This document shows positions 9,293 to 17,633 of a DNA stretch of 64,000 nucleotides, piece after piece. Numbering within the stretch: the first letter of the stretch is position 1; each line of letters opens with the position of its first letter. Position numbers and translations under genes: made by a program. Under the pieces are notes generated by a model, which saw only the letters and a program-made list of their open reading frames with translations, was not told the origin of the DNA and made no database searches. The stretch lies in NCBI GenBank assembly GCA_031553535.1, contig JAVBLM010000024.1:1-64000 (forward strand), read 5' to 3'. The stretch is from JAIROC01 sp031553535 (GTDB lineage Bacteria > Bacteroidota > Bacteroidia > Bacteroidales > WCHB1-69).

Positions 9293-9324
9293 TAAAAAAA
9301 GGGATTTACACATATAAATCCCTT
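9293..9324 (-). terminator. Rho-independent terminator of the M3 peptidase gene
   Basis: AAGGGATTTA (9299-9308) pairs perfectly with TAAATCCCTT (9315-9324) around a 6-base loop. On the minus strand a run of T follows directly. It lies about 40 bp after the peptidase stop. Confidence 0.85.
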
Positions 9325-9361
9325 GTATTCCCTGAAAAGCATATCATACTTTATTTAAACA

Positions 9362-11467
9362 CTATTTCAACCCACGATTCCGCAGCAACGGATCAATACT
9401 GGGTGATTTTCCCCTGAAGGTGGTATACAATACCATTGGATCCTCGGTATTGCCACGCTCCAAAACATTTTGACGAAAAGCCGATGCTGTTTTCTGATCG
9501 AACAGTCCGTTTTCTTTGAATGCTTCAAACGCATCCGCATCCAATACCGCAGACCATGTATAACTATAATAACCTGCCGAATACCCTGTTGCCGAAGTAA
9601 AGATATGTTTAAAATAAGGACTCTTATAACGTGAGATAATCTCCGGAATCAATCCGTATTTTCCCATTGTCTTTTCTTCAAAAGCAGCCGGATCTATATC
9701 ATCCGCGTTTGTCAATGTATGATAATCCATATCCAAAAGAGATGCTGCAATCAATTCGGTGTTGATAAATCCCTGTCCATAAGTCCCTGCCTTTTCTATC
9801 TTATCGATTAATTCTTGTGGAATAGGATTGCCGGTAATATAATGTTTTGCATACATCTTCATCACATCCGGATGACTTGCCCAATTTTCCATAACCTGGG
9901 AAGGAAGTTCTACGAAATCACGGGAAACACTTGTTCCTGCCAATGATTTATACTGGCAATTGCTCAACAAGCCATGCAAGCCATGTCCGAATTCATGGAA
10001 AAAGGTTTCGGTTTCATCAAAGTTCAGTAAGGAAGGTGTATCTCCTGTCGGATTAGGAAAATTAAGTACCAGTGAAATAACCGGTATTACGTTCTCGCCA
10101 TCGGGTTTTTTGTATTGCCCTCTAAATTCCGTCATCCATGCCCCGCTGCTTTTGCTCGGACGGGTATAGTAATCCAAATACAGGATACCAATTACCTTAT
10201 CCTTATCAATCACATCATAGGCCACGGCTTCCTTATCATATACCGGAATATCTTTGTTTTGTCTAAAGGTTAATCCATATAATTTATTTGCAACCATAAA
10301 TGCACCTTCCTGAACATTGGGTAAAGAGAAATAAGGACGGATGCTATCTTCATCCAAATCGTATTTTTCTTTACGAACTTTCTCCGTATAATAACGCCAA
10401 TCCCAAGGTTGCAGTTTTTCTTTTCCTGCTATCTTCTGATACATTGCCGCTTCTTCTTTTGCTTTTGCCAATGCAGGGTTCCATACCTGAATCAACAGTT
10501 CATAGACAGCATCCGCATTCTTCGCCATGCGATCTTCCAGGATGAAATCCGCATGTGTTTTATAACCTAAAAGCTGAGCACGTTCTATCCGTAATTGAAC
10601 CAATTTCTTAATAATCGCATTATTATCAAATTCACCGCCGTTGCAGCGGGAAGAATATGCTGTCCAAATCTCTTCACGTTTCGCCCGGTTGTCCGCATAT
10701 TGCAAGAAAGGAAGCAGGCTCGGATTATCCAGTGTAAAAACCCATTTCCCTTTTGTGGCTTCATTCTGGTTCCCCAGTTGAGCTGCCGCTGCAATAACCG
10801 ATCCGGGAAGCCCTGCCAAATCTTCTTCTTTATCAATAACCAACTGATACGCATTTGTAGCGTCCAATACATTCTTATCGAATTGGAGCGTAAGAGTAGC
10901 TATCTCTTCATTGATTTCACGGAAACGGCCTTGCTTCTCCTTCGGCAGGTTTGCACCGCCACGAACAAAGCTCTTATAGGTTTCATCCAATAAACGAAGT
11001 TGTTCCTTATTCAGGTTTTCTTTCCCTTTATTTTCATAAACAACTTTTACCCTCTGGAATAAATCCGGGTTAAGGTTTATGTTATCCCCATGCGCACTTA
11101 ACTTGGGACTAATCTCTTCTGCAATCTTCTGCATCTGGTCACTGTTGTTTGTCTGCAAAAGATTAAAAAACACACTGCTTACCTTGCTTAGTAATTCACC
11201 ACTGTAATCCAACGCCTCTACCGTATTGGCAAAGGTAGGAGATTCCTTTTGGTTAACAATTGCATCCACTTCTTCAAGATGCCGCTTCATCCCTTCTTCA
11301 AACGCAGGAATATAATGTTCGGTTTTTATCTTGTCAAAAGGTGGAACCTGGTAGGGGGTCTCCCATGCCTGGAAAAACGGATTACTCATATCTAATTTTT
11401 CTTTTTTGTTTGAACATGAACAGGCAAACAAACCTGCCATGATTACAATACTTGTTATTTTTTTCAT
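9362..11467 (-). CDS. dcp: M3-family peptidyl-dipeptidase, predicted lipoprotein
   Basis: This 701-residue zinc metallopeptidase has the M3 (thimet oligopeptidase / Dcp) signature FFHEFGHGLHGL. The zinc ligands are H491 and H495, with catalytic E492. Dcp enzymes remove dipeptides from the C-termini of short peptides. The N-terminus MKKITSIVIMAGLFACSC carries a lipobox-like cysteine, so an envelope-anchored form is likely. Length agrees with Dcp-type members (about 680-710). It forms a single-gene unit with a -7 type box 31 bp upstream and a strong terminator. OligopeptidaseA-type activity is an alternative within the same family. Confidence 0.9.
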   Translation of the reverse strand: MKKITSIVIMAGLFACSCSNKKEKLDMSNPFFQAWETPYQVPPFDKIKTEHYIPAFEEGMKRHLEEVDAIVNQKESPTFANTVEALDYSGELLSKVSSVFFNLLQTNNSDQMQKIAEEISPKLSAHGDNINLNPDLFQRVKVVYENKGKENLNKEQLRLLDETYKSFVRGGANLPKEKQGRFREINEEIATLTLQFDKNVLDATNAYQLVIDKEEDLAGLPGSVIAAAAQLGNQNEATKGKWVFTLDNPSLLPFLQYADNRAKREEIWTAYSSRCNGGEFDNNAIIKKLVQLRIERAQLLGYKTHADFILEDRMAKNADAVYELLIQVWNPALAKAKEEAAMYQKIAGKEKLQPWDWRYYTEKVRKEKYDLDEDSIRPYFSLPNVQEGAFMVANKLYGLTFRQNKDIPVYDKEAVAYDVIDKDKVIGILYLDYYTRPSKSSGAWMTEFRGQYKKPDGENVIPVISLVLNFPNPTGDTPSLLNFDETETFFHEFGHGLHGLLSNCQYKSLAGTSVSRDFVELPSQVMENWASHPDVMKMYAKHYITGNPIPQELIDKIEKAGTYGQGFINTELIAASLLDMDYHTLTNADDIDPAAFEEKTMGKYGLIPEIISRYKSPYFKHIFTSATGYSAGYYSYTWSAVLDADAFEAFKENGLFDQKTASAFRQNVLERGNTEDPMVLYTTFRGKSPSIDPLLRNRGLK

Positions 11468-11497
11468 TACTACTTTTGTATTTGATTATTCAAGATG

Positions 11498-11505
11498 CAA
11501 AAGTA
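11498..11505 (-). promoter_or_regulatory. Candidate -7 promoter box of the M3 peptidase gene
   Basis: On the minus strand this reads TACTTTTG, matching TAnnTTTG, about 30 bp before the start codon. Confidence 0.5.
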
Positions 11506-12463
11506 CTATTTTTTACCACGTATCGAATCAAATACACATCAAAATTCATATAGGTGATAAATCTTACTTTTAAGATGCCGGGAATAAAAAAGTATTTTAT
11601 TGAAATATTAAACTTAACAGTAGCGGAACTCGGAGAGTTTAATTTGTATAACCCCCAATAAGTATAACGACTGGGGATAAAGGTGGCTTCTGTGTTTCCA
11701 CGATCTGAAAGATCGAAAAAGATTACAGAAAGAAACATTGATCAAAACCAATTCCCTTCTCCTTGAATCTTTGGATAACGCTCTCCTTGCAACTCTCCTT
11801 TTATGATGTTCGACCTTTTTCAGGCTGTAGAGGGTACTAATGACAGAGATTATCTCACTGCGTTTCGATGCTTTCGCTACACTTCGTGGCTCAGGTGCTT
11901 CGTGCCTCGCAATGACGCTCTTAACCAACACATTGCGTCATTGCGAGGAGTGAGGAACGAACGACGTGGCAATCCCTGACAAAAGAGCGATTTTTCTTTT
12001 CAGTTGCTGTCATTTCCTTTTGTGTGAACCTTTAATAAATACTACCAATGACAGAGATCATACCTCGCTCTTAACTAACATATTGCCGTCATGCTGAACT
12101 TGTTTCAGCATCCCCCTTCCTTCTGAGGGGATTGCGGATCAAGTCTGCAATGACGCACTTCCGTTACTAAGAGGAGGAACGACGAAGCAACTGAACGAAG
12201 CAGGTGGGTGCATCGAAACGCAGTGAGATAATCTCCTTAAAAACGGGGATACTGAAACAAGTTCAGCATGAAGGGAACAGGTTTATTCATTGCTAGAAGA
12301 ACGAAGTAACCGGCTTGCGAGCTCAACGGAGATAATCTCTATGCATTTTATCTTAACTTTTGACAACTTCCATAGTAAATTACTATATTTGGTAGTTATT
12401 CGAGTTGAACTCTTATGATTCCGGCACTTCAAAATAACATCCAGTCCATATAGGAAAAAAATG
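11506..12463. repeat. 1-kb non-coding region built of dispersed inverted repeats
   Basis: No credible gene lies here; the ORFs are carried by repeat sequence. A 26-bp word (GAGATTATCTCACTGCGTTT and onward) at 11846-11871 recurs as a perfect inverted copy at 12210-12235. The word ATGCTGAACTTGTTTCAGCA at 12091-12111 recurs inverted at 12249-12269 with small differences. Around 11895-11975 is the pattern TTCGTGCCTCGCAATGACGC facing GCGTCATTGCGAGGAGTGAG. Similar self-complementary words are scattered in many Bacteroidota genomes. This looks like a sink for nested small repeat elements. Confidence 0.7.
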
Positions 12464-12471
12464 TATCTTTG
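12464..12471 (+). promoter_or_regulatory. Candidate -7 promoter box of the lipoprotein/acetate-CoA ligase operon
   Basis: TATCTTTG matches TAnnTTTG exactly and lies 34 bp before the chosen start codon at 12505. It excludes a start upstream at 12469, which would fall inside this box. Confidence 0.5.
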
Positions 12472-12504
12472 CCCATTATGTTTCATCCTCATAAAATAAA
12501 GAAT

Positions 12505-13086
12505 ATGAGAAAAATAGTAATTAAAGTCAGTGTCATATTATTCATAATACCTTCCTTCTGCGGATGTGATACGGTTAATGGATTAAAAAACATGCTTAAC
12601 TGTACTTTTGAACGGAAGAATATAGATAATTTCCGTTTTGCAGGGGTAAGCCTCGACAATATTAATTCGGCCAGCGACATAAACCTTATCGACATTGCCA
12701 AAATAACAACTGCAATTGTAGCGAAGACGGCTCCCGTTTCCTTTAATGTTAATCTGGAAGGAAAAAATCCAAACAGTTCTACAGCCGCGATCGAGCAGTT
12801 AAAATGGATCTTATTATTGGATGACAGGGAAGTTCTCAATGGGAATATCGTTGATAAATTCTCCATTCCCGCTAAAGGGTCGAATACCTTACCCATTGAT
12901 ATAAATCTGGATGCAGTGCAGTTTTTAGACGGATCAACCCCTGAGAGTGCATTTCGCCTGTACCAGAATATCACCGGAAAGAACACGGAACAGGAATCTA
13001 CCGTAACGATAAAAATCAAACCTACCATTAACGGAATAGAATTCCCGCAGTACCTTACATTGAAACAAACGACTAATCAGAAATAG
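12505..13086 (+). CDS. Predicted lipoprotein, LEA14-like
   Basis: The 193-residue protein starts MRKIVIKVSVILFIIPSFCGCD, a type II signal peptide with lipobox FCGC, so it should be lipid-anchored in the envelope. The mature part shows the beta-sandwich pattern of LEA type 2 / water-stress domains (a stretch around NFRFAGVSLDNI, then repeated beta strands with VSFNVNLEGKNP). Function in bacteria is not established. The next gene starts 17 bp downstream, so it is co-transcribed with acetate-CoA ligase although no functional link is obvious. The start was chosen because it gives a clean lipoprotein signal and lies after the promoter box. Confidence 0.65.
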   Translation: MRKIVIKVSVILFIIPSFCGCDTVNGLKNMLNCTFERKNIDNFRFAGVSLDNINSASDINLIDIAKITTAIVAKTAPVSFNVNLEGKNPNSSTAAIEQLKWILLLDDREVLNGNIVDKFSIPAKGSNTLPIDINLDAVQFLDGSTPESAFRLYQNITGKNTEQESTVTIKIKPTINGIEFPQYLTLKQTTNQK

Positions 13087-13103
13087 AACTAAAATTAAAT
13101 AAC

Positions 13104-15164
13104 ATGATAAATAAAAAATTATTAAATCCCAAAAGTATTGTTGTTGTTGGAGCATCCAATGATATTCAGAAACCGGGAGGAAAAGTTTTTAAGAATTTAC
13201 TCGATAGTAATTTTTCAGGAACAGTATATGCTGTCAATCCTAAAGAAACAGAAGTCCAAGGTATAAAATGCCACGCAAAAGTAGAAGATTTACCTCAAGT
13301 AGACTGCGCCATTCTGGCTATCGCAGCCAAATACTGCCCTGCTACGGTTGAAGTATTGGCTAAGCAAAAAGAAACAGGGGGCTATATCATCCTCTCCGCC
13401 GGATTCTCGGAAGAAAATGAAGAAGGTGCAAAGTTGGAAAAGGCAATTGTAGACCAGATAAACAGCGTTAACGGAAGCCTGATAGGCCCCAATTGTACGG
13501 GTTTTCTAAACACCAATTATTGCGGCGCTTTCGATGCCCCGATACCCGAACTAAATTCCAAAGGAGCAGACTTTATTACCGGGTCGGGAGCAACAGCCGT
13601 ATTTATCAAAGAATACGGAGTGATAAACGGATTATCTTTCAACAGTGTTTGGGCTGTTGGGAACTCCGCTCAAATGGGAATAGAAGAAGTATTGGGATAC
13701 CTGGACGAAACATTCGATCCAAAGACAAGCTCAAGGGTAAAGATGCTGTACATGGAAAATGTACGTAATCCCCAAAAGTTACTCAAACATGCCTCTTCGC
13801 TTATCAACAAGGGATGTAAGATTGCTGCGATAAAATCAGGTTCTTCCGCTGCGGGAAGCCGTGCGGCATCTTCCCATACGGGAGCTTTGGCCACATCGGA
13901 TGTTGCCGTAGATGCATTGTTCCGCAAAGCCGGTATTGTCCGCTGCTATAACCGCGAAGAGTTGGTAACGGTGGCAAGTGTTTTCATGCACCCCGAAGTA
14001 AAGGGAAGGAATATCGCTATTATCACTCATGCGGGAGGCCCTGCCGTTATGCTTACCGATACTCTATCGAATCATGAATTAAATGTACCTGCTATCGAAG
14101 GAGAAAAGGCGCAAAAACTATTATCAAAGTTATTCCCGGGATCATCTGTTGCCAATCCGATAGATTTTCTGGCAACGGGAACAGCAGAACAACTGGGAGA
14201 GATTATCGATGCCTGTAACAACGATTTTGATCATATCGATGCAATGGCTATTATATTCGGTAGCCCGGGATTGTTCCCCAACTGGGATGTATATGCACTG
14301 CTGGACGAGAAAATGAAAACCAGCAAGAAACCGATCTTCCCTATCTTACCTTCTGTTGTTAATGTTAAAGATGAGATTGCCGATTTTATCAACAACAAGA
14401 AAAGAATCAACTTCCCTGAAGAGTGCGTATTCGGAAATGCATTAGGAAAAGTACTCAACACACCTAAGCCTGTTCCTGTTAATCCTGTTATGCCGGATAT
14501 TGATGTAGCTGCAATTCGTAATGTAGTTGATCATTGTGAAGACGGTTATCTGTCATTAGAAAACATCCGCATCCTGTTGGATGCCGCCGGAATCTCACGC
14601 AAAGATGAAGCGGAAGTAGATACGGAAGCTGCTGCTGTAGCATTTGCCCGTAAAGCAGGATATCCGTTGGTAATGAAAGTGGTTGGCCCGATTCATAAAT
14701 CCGATGTAGGGGGAGTAGTTCTTAATGTGAAAGATGAAGAAACCGTAATCCGTGAGTTTAACCGTTTGATAAAGATTCCCGAAACATACGCGGTTGAAAT
14801 CTATCCCATGCTGTTCGGTACGGAAATATTTATCGGTGCAAGCAGGGAAGAAAAATTCGGACATCAGGTATTATGCGGCTTAGGCGGAATTTTTATCGAA
14901 GTCTTGAAAGACGTCAAAGCATCCCTGGCTCCCATAGGAAAAGAGGAAGCTTTGGATATGATAAAAAGCCTGCGGGGATATAAAATTATCCAAGGCGTAA
15001 GAGGACAGGATCCCGTTAATGAAGATTTGTTTGCGGATGCTGTTTCCCGTGTTTCGGCGTTAGTCCAAGCGGCACCTGAAATTGCGGAAATGGACTTAAA
15101 TCCACTATTAGGTTCTCCGAAAACGGTAGTTGCCGTAGATGCACGTATCCGGATAGAAAAGTAA
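13104..15164 (+). CDS. Acetate-CoA ligase (ADP-forming), fused alpha and beta subunits
   Basis: This 686-residue enzyme has a CoA-binding Rossmann domain (VVVGASNDIQKPGGKVF near residue 12), succinyl-CoA-ligase-like domains, and a C-terminal ATP-grasp domain (about 470-686, with YPLVMKVVGPIHKSDVGGV). The phosphorylated histidine is most likely H258 in SSHTGALATSD. The family converts acyl-CoA, ADP and phosphate to the acid, ATP and CoA, so it conserves energy at the end of fermentation of sugars or amino acids. Acetyl-CoA is the likely substrate, but other acyl-CoAs are possible. Both subunits are fused in alpha-beta order, as often seen in bacteria. A strong terminator follows. Confidence 0.9.
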   Translation: MINKKLLNPKSIVVVGASNDIQKPGGKVFKNLLDSNFSGTVYAVNPKETEVQGIKCHAKVEDLPQVDCAILAIAAKYCPATVEVLAKQKETGGYIILSAGFSEENEEGAKLEKAIVDQINSVNGSLIGPNCTGFLNTNYCGAFDAPIPELNSKGADFITGSGATAVFIKEYGVINGLSFNSVWAVGNSAQMGIEEVLGYLDETFDPKTSSRVKMLYMENVRNPQKLLKHASSLINKGCKIAAIKSGSSAAGSRAASSHTGALATSDVAVDALFRKAGIVRCYNREELVTVASVFMHPEVKGRNIAIITHAGGPAVMLTDTLSNHELNVPAIEGEKAQKLLSKLFPGSSVANPIDFLATGTAEQLGEIIDACNNDFDHIDAMAIIFGSPGLFPNWDVYALLDEKMKTSKKPIFPILPSVVNVKDEIADFINNKKRINFPEECVFGNALGKVLNTPKPVPVNPVMPDIDVAAIRNVVDHCEDGYLSLENIRILLDAAGISRKDEAEVDTEAAAVAFARKAGYPLVMKVVGPIHKSDVGGVVLNVKDEETVIREFNRLIKIPETYAVEIYPMLFGTEIFIGASREEKFGHQVLCGLGGIFIEVLKDVKASLAPIGKEEALDMIKSLRGYKIIQGVRGQDPVNEDLFADAVSRVSALVQAAPEIAEMDLNPLLGSPKTVVAVDARIRIEK

Positions 15165-15199
15165 ATATCCCAATAAAACAAAAAGGGGTTTTATATATG

Positions 15200-15246
15200 A
15201 ATGCCCTCCAGTGTTATATTTAACTCTTGGAGGGCATTTTGTTTTT
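15200..15246 (+). terminator. Rho-independent terminator of the acetate-CoA ligase operon
   Basis: AATGCCCTCCA (15200-15210) pairs with TGGAGGGCATT around a 17-base loop and is followed by TTTGTTTTT. It starts 36 bp after the stop codon. Confidence 0.85.
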
Positions 15247-15371
15247 CTTTCCGACAGATAGAACCTGCAAGAACAGGCGAGAGGAGGCACAACCTTGTCT
15301 TAATGTTTCACTGCACATCCTTATACCGGTAAGAGGTATAATCCCTGCCGGTCCGGGACAGACAGGAAGGG

Positions 15372-15582
15372 GGAAATCCGGAACGCCGGATTGATTGTTT
15401 GCCGTCATGGAACAGGATATCCGGAGCAACGGATTGGTTGTTCGTCGTCGCGGAACAGGGTATCCGGAACGCCGGATTGATTGTTCGTCGGCACGGAACA
15501 GGGTATCCGGAACAACGGATTGGTTGCCCGCCACCACGAGCAGGGTATCCGGAGCAACGGATTGGTTGTTCTCCGACATGAA
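15372..15582. repeat. 43-bp tandem hairpin array
   Basis: The GGAACAG-like core starts at 15409, 15452, 15495 and 15538, an exact 43-bp step, with a partial unit before. Each unit holds ATCCGG/CCGGAT or ATCCG/CGGAT around a short loop. A second, looser stem, TGTTC/GAACA, links units. The array is clearly more GC-rich than its surroundings. It lies between two convergent genes and all frames read through only because stops are rare in it; no ORF is credible. Confidence 0.8.
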
Positions 15583-15646
15583 GGGTGGTTTCATAAGGAA
15601 ATTCGGTCAGTTCCTTTTGTTCTTTTCCGGATAAGAGCACAACGGG

Positions 15647-15705
15647 CTTGCATCAAACCCACTACTAAACTTGCATCGAACTCACCACTGTGTTTGCATC
15701 AAACG
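15647..15705. repeat. Three 23-bp direct repeats
   Basis: CTTGCATCAAAC, CTTGCATCGAAC and TTTGCATCAAAC start at 15647, 15670 and 15693, two exact 23-bp steps. They lie between the 43-bp array and the terminator of the OmpA-family gene. Confidence 0.6.
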
Positions 15706-15752
15706 GTGTACTGCATCTACACCAGACGGCGAAGCCCCCGATACGCAGGAAA

Positions 15753-15790
15753 TAAAAAAAAAGCTATTCCGGAATCAGAATAGCTTTTTA
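15753..15790 (-). terminator. Terminator at the end of surface unit A
   Basis: AAGCTATTC (15761-15769) pairs with GAATAGCTT (15778-15786) around an 8-base loop. On the minus strand a run of eight T follows. It lies about 20 bp past the OmpA-family stop. Confidence 0.85.
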
Positions 15791-15808
15791 TATGAATATC
15801 AAATAGTA

Positions 15809-17554
15809 CTACATTTTAGTAACTTTAAACTCAGTTCTTCTGTTTTGAGCACGCCCTTCTGCCGTTGTATTCGGTGCTACAGGCCTGTCAAATCCATAAC
15901 CCGCACTTGTCATCCTGCTGGGAGAAATTCCCTTGTTCACCAAAGTCTGTACAACTACGTTTGCACGGGCAAGCGATAATCTTTTATTAACAGTTTCACT
16001 TCCTACATTATCGGTATGTCCTGAAATCTCTATTTCCATAGTCGGGTTATCTATCATCAATTTATACACATGGTCAATTTCAGACATTGACTCCGGTTTT
16101 AATGTAGATTTACCCGTATCAAAGAAAATATTCTTTAATATAATAACCTGGTTCACTTCTATCTTATTCAAAAGAACTAATTGGTTAATTACCTGCTTTT
16201 CATTCAAAGCCGGAATATTAAAGTCTTCGGAATAATACAAATATCCTTCCTTCCGGACATCCAGAATATAATTTCCGGGATCCGTTAAAGGAAACTTGTA
16301 TTGTCCGTTAATACTATCGGTCCTGGTTATTGCCACTAATTTATTTGTGCGGGCATCTGTTATCTCTACAATAGCAGATAATGGTTCTCTTGTTTTGGCA
16401 TCCATAATAGTACCTTGCACGACAATATCAGCTTCTTCTTGTACCGGCACAATTTCAGGTTCTCTAAGAAGTTCTTCCAACAGCCTCCTCATTTCTTCCA
16501 ATTGTCTTTCAAGTGAATCCAAATCCGCATCATCCTCAATAATATCCGGAATTATTTCAGGAACAGGAACAGTATCCAGCGGTTCTCCCGACAGTTTTCC
16601 TAACTTAATACGTATTCCTATTTTAGCTCCATAGGCCATTAAGTTAACTTTATTTGTTCTATCGGTGTTAATCATACCATTGTATTGTATCCCATTCCCT
16701 ATATGGTTATCCGCATTCGGTATATATTGTTGAGGAGCTTCCAGAAAAGCTTTATTATCTCCTTTTTTAATATTGTTGAATCCATAATCAAAATATCCTC
16801 CTACTGTCAGGTCTACGCGTCTGCTTAATCCTATCAGGAATCCAATCTCGGCAGTACCGGCTATGCTCATCTTCAAGTTAAGATCTCCATTCCAATCCAA
16901 GGAAGAACCGGGATTATAAATCGATCCGAATCCATGAGCAGCAAGGTTAGGATCTCCCGGTCCACCCAACTCCAAATTCGATCCTCCATAATATGCCCCT
17001 GAGACATTCAATCGCAAATCATCCTCATATTTCCCATCCAACACGCGATATTGGGCAAACACAGGAATCTGAAGTTTTACTCCCAAACCCACGTAAATGC
17101 CATGTCGTTGAGTTTCCCCAAATTTATGTTGAAACATCGCCATCAATGGAATTTCTATAAAATATCCTTTCTGCTCTTCTTCCCAATTGGCTAAGCGGAC
17201 ACGGAGTTCGTAATCATTTGGAGCTCCAACAACCGGGTCATTATCGGTTTGATCCCCCAAAGAGTAAAAACTTCCCTTGGAGAAATCAACGTCATATTTC
17301 CCGATAGTACGATAATACGATACACCCACACCTGTTGCTAATCCCCAGTGACGAGTAAAATAATAACTATATCCTATATTCGCATTCCAGCCCAACTTAT
17401 CCTTACTGATCCCATCAGAATGTATCCCTTTAGGGGTATATTGAAATCCACCACCGCCAAGTCCTCCGGAAACAGATATAAAGGATCCGGACTCTTGTCC
17501 TAAAGCTACAAAGGACAATGCCAGAATCGCAATTGTAAATATTACCTTTCTCAT
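15809..17554 (-). CDS. Outer-membrane barrel / carboxypeptidase-regulatory-like / OmpA fusion protein
   Basis: The 581-residue envelope protein has a signal peptide (about 1-19) and an N-terminal outer-membrane beta-barrel-like region (about 20-330, alternating aromatic strands). A short acidic helical segment follows (about 343-372, rich in LEEMRRLLEEL). Next is a carboxypeptidase-D regulatory-like beta-sandwich (about 383-465) and a C-terminal OmpA domain (about 475-581). The OmpA domain keeps the peptidoglycan-binding motif GHTDNVGSETVNKRLSLARA and NRRTEF. It should therefore tie the outer membrane to peptidoglycan. It is the last gene of surface unit A, 79 bp after the giant adhesin-like gene. 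I infer an anchoring or assembly role for that protein. The layout recalls, but does not match, SprB followed by SprF in Flavobacterium, and PorE-type T9SS proteins. Confidence 0.85.
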   Translation of the reverse strand: MRKVIFTIAILALSFVALGQESGSFISVSGGLGGGGFQYTPKGIHSDGISKDKLGWNANIGYSYYFTRHWGLATGVGVSYYRTIGKYDVDFSKGSFYSLGDQTDNDPVVGAPNDYELRVRLANWEEEQKGYFIEIPLMAMFQHKFGETQRHGIYVGLGVKLQIPVFAQYRVLDGKYEDDLRLNVSGAYYGGSNLELGGPGDPNLAAHGFGSIYNPGSSLDWNGDLNLKMSIAGTAEIGFLIGLSRRVDLTVGGYFDYGFNNIKKGDNKAFLEAPQQYIPNADNHIGNGIQYNGMINTDRTNKVNLMAYGAKIGIRIKLGKLSGEPLDTVPVPEIIPDIIEDDADLDSLERQLEEMRRLLEELLREPEIVPVQEEADIVVQGTIMDAKTREPLSAIVEITDARTNKLVAITRTDSINGQYKFPLTDPGNYILDVRKEGYLYYSEDFNIPALNEKQVINQLVLLNKIEVNQVIILKNIFFDTGKSTLKPESMSEIDHVYKLMIDNPTMEIEISGHTDNVGSETVNKRLSLARANVVVQTLVNKGISPSRMTSAGYGFDRPVAPNTTAEGRAQNRRTEFKVTKM

Positions 17555-17597
17555 TTATCGATCATTTTTTGATTAACATTTCTCTTTAATATAAAGC

Positions 17598-17623
17598 GGT
17601 ACCCTACTTTTGTGTAGGGTACC
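17598..17623. promoter_or_regulatory. Perfect 10-bp hairpin between giant gene and OmpA-family gene
   Basis: GGTACCCTAC (17598-17607) and GTAGGGTACC (17614-17623) form a perfect stem with a 6-base loop in the 79-bp gap. No T-run follows on the minus strand, so it is more likely an mRNA-stability or attenuation element than a full terminator. Confidence 0.6.
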
Positions 17624-17633
17624 ACAAAGTTTT

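Noticed and set aside
11614..11931. 105-codon ORF in the repeat region
   Set aside because: The peptide is encoded by dispersed repeat sequence seen elsewhere in the window.
12489..13028. 179-codon ORF opposite the lipoprotein gene
   Set aside because: It is the shadow of a gene with a clear lipoprotein signal and promoter box, and has no recognised domain.
15220..15783. Several ORFs of 60 to 124 codons in the convergent gap
   Set aside because: They come from the GC-rich 43-bp array and overlap terminators on both sides.
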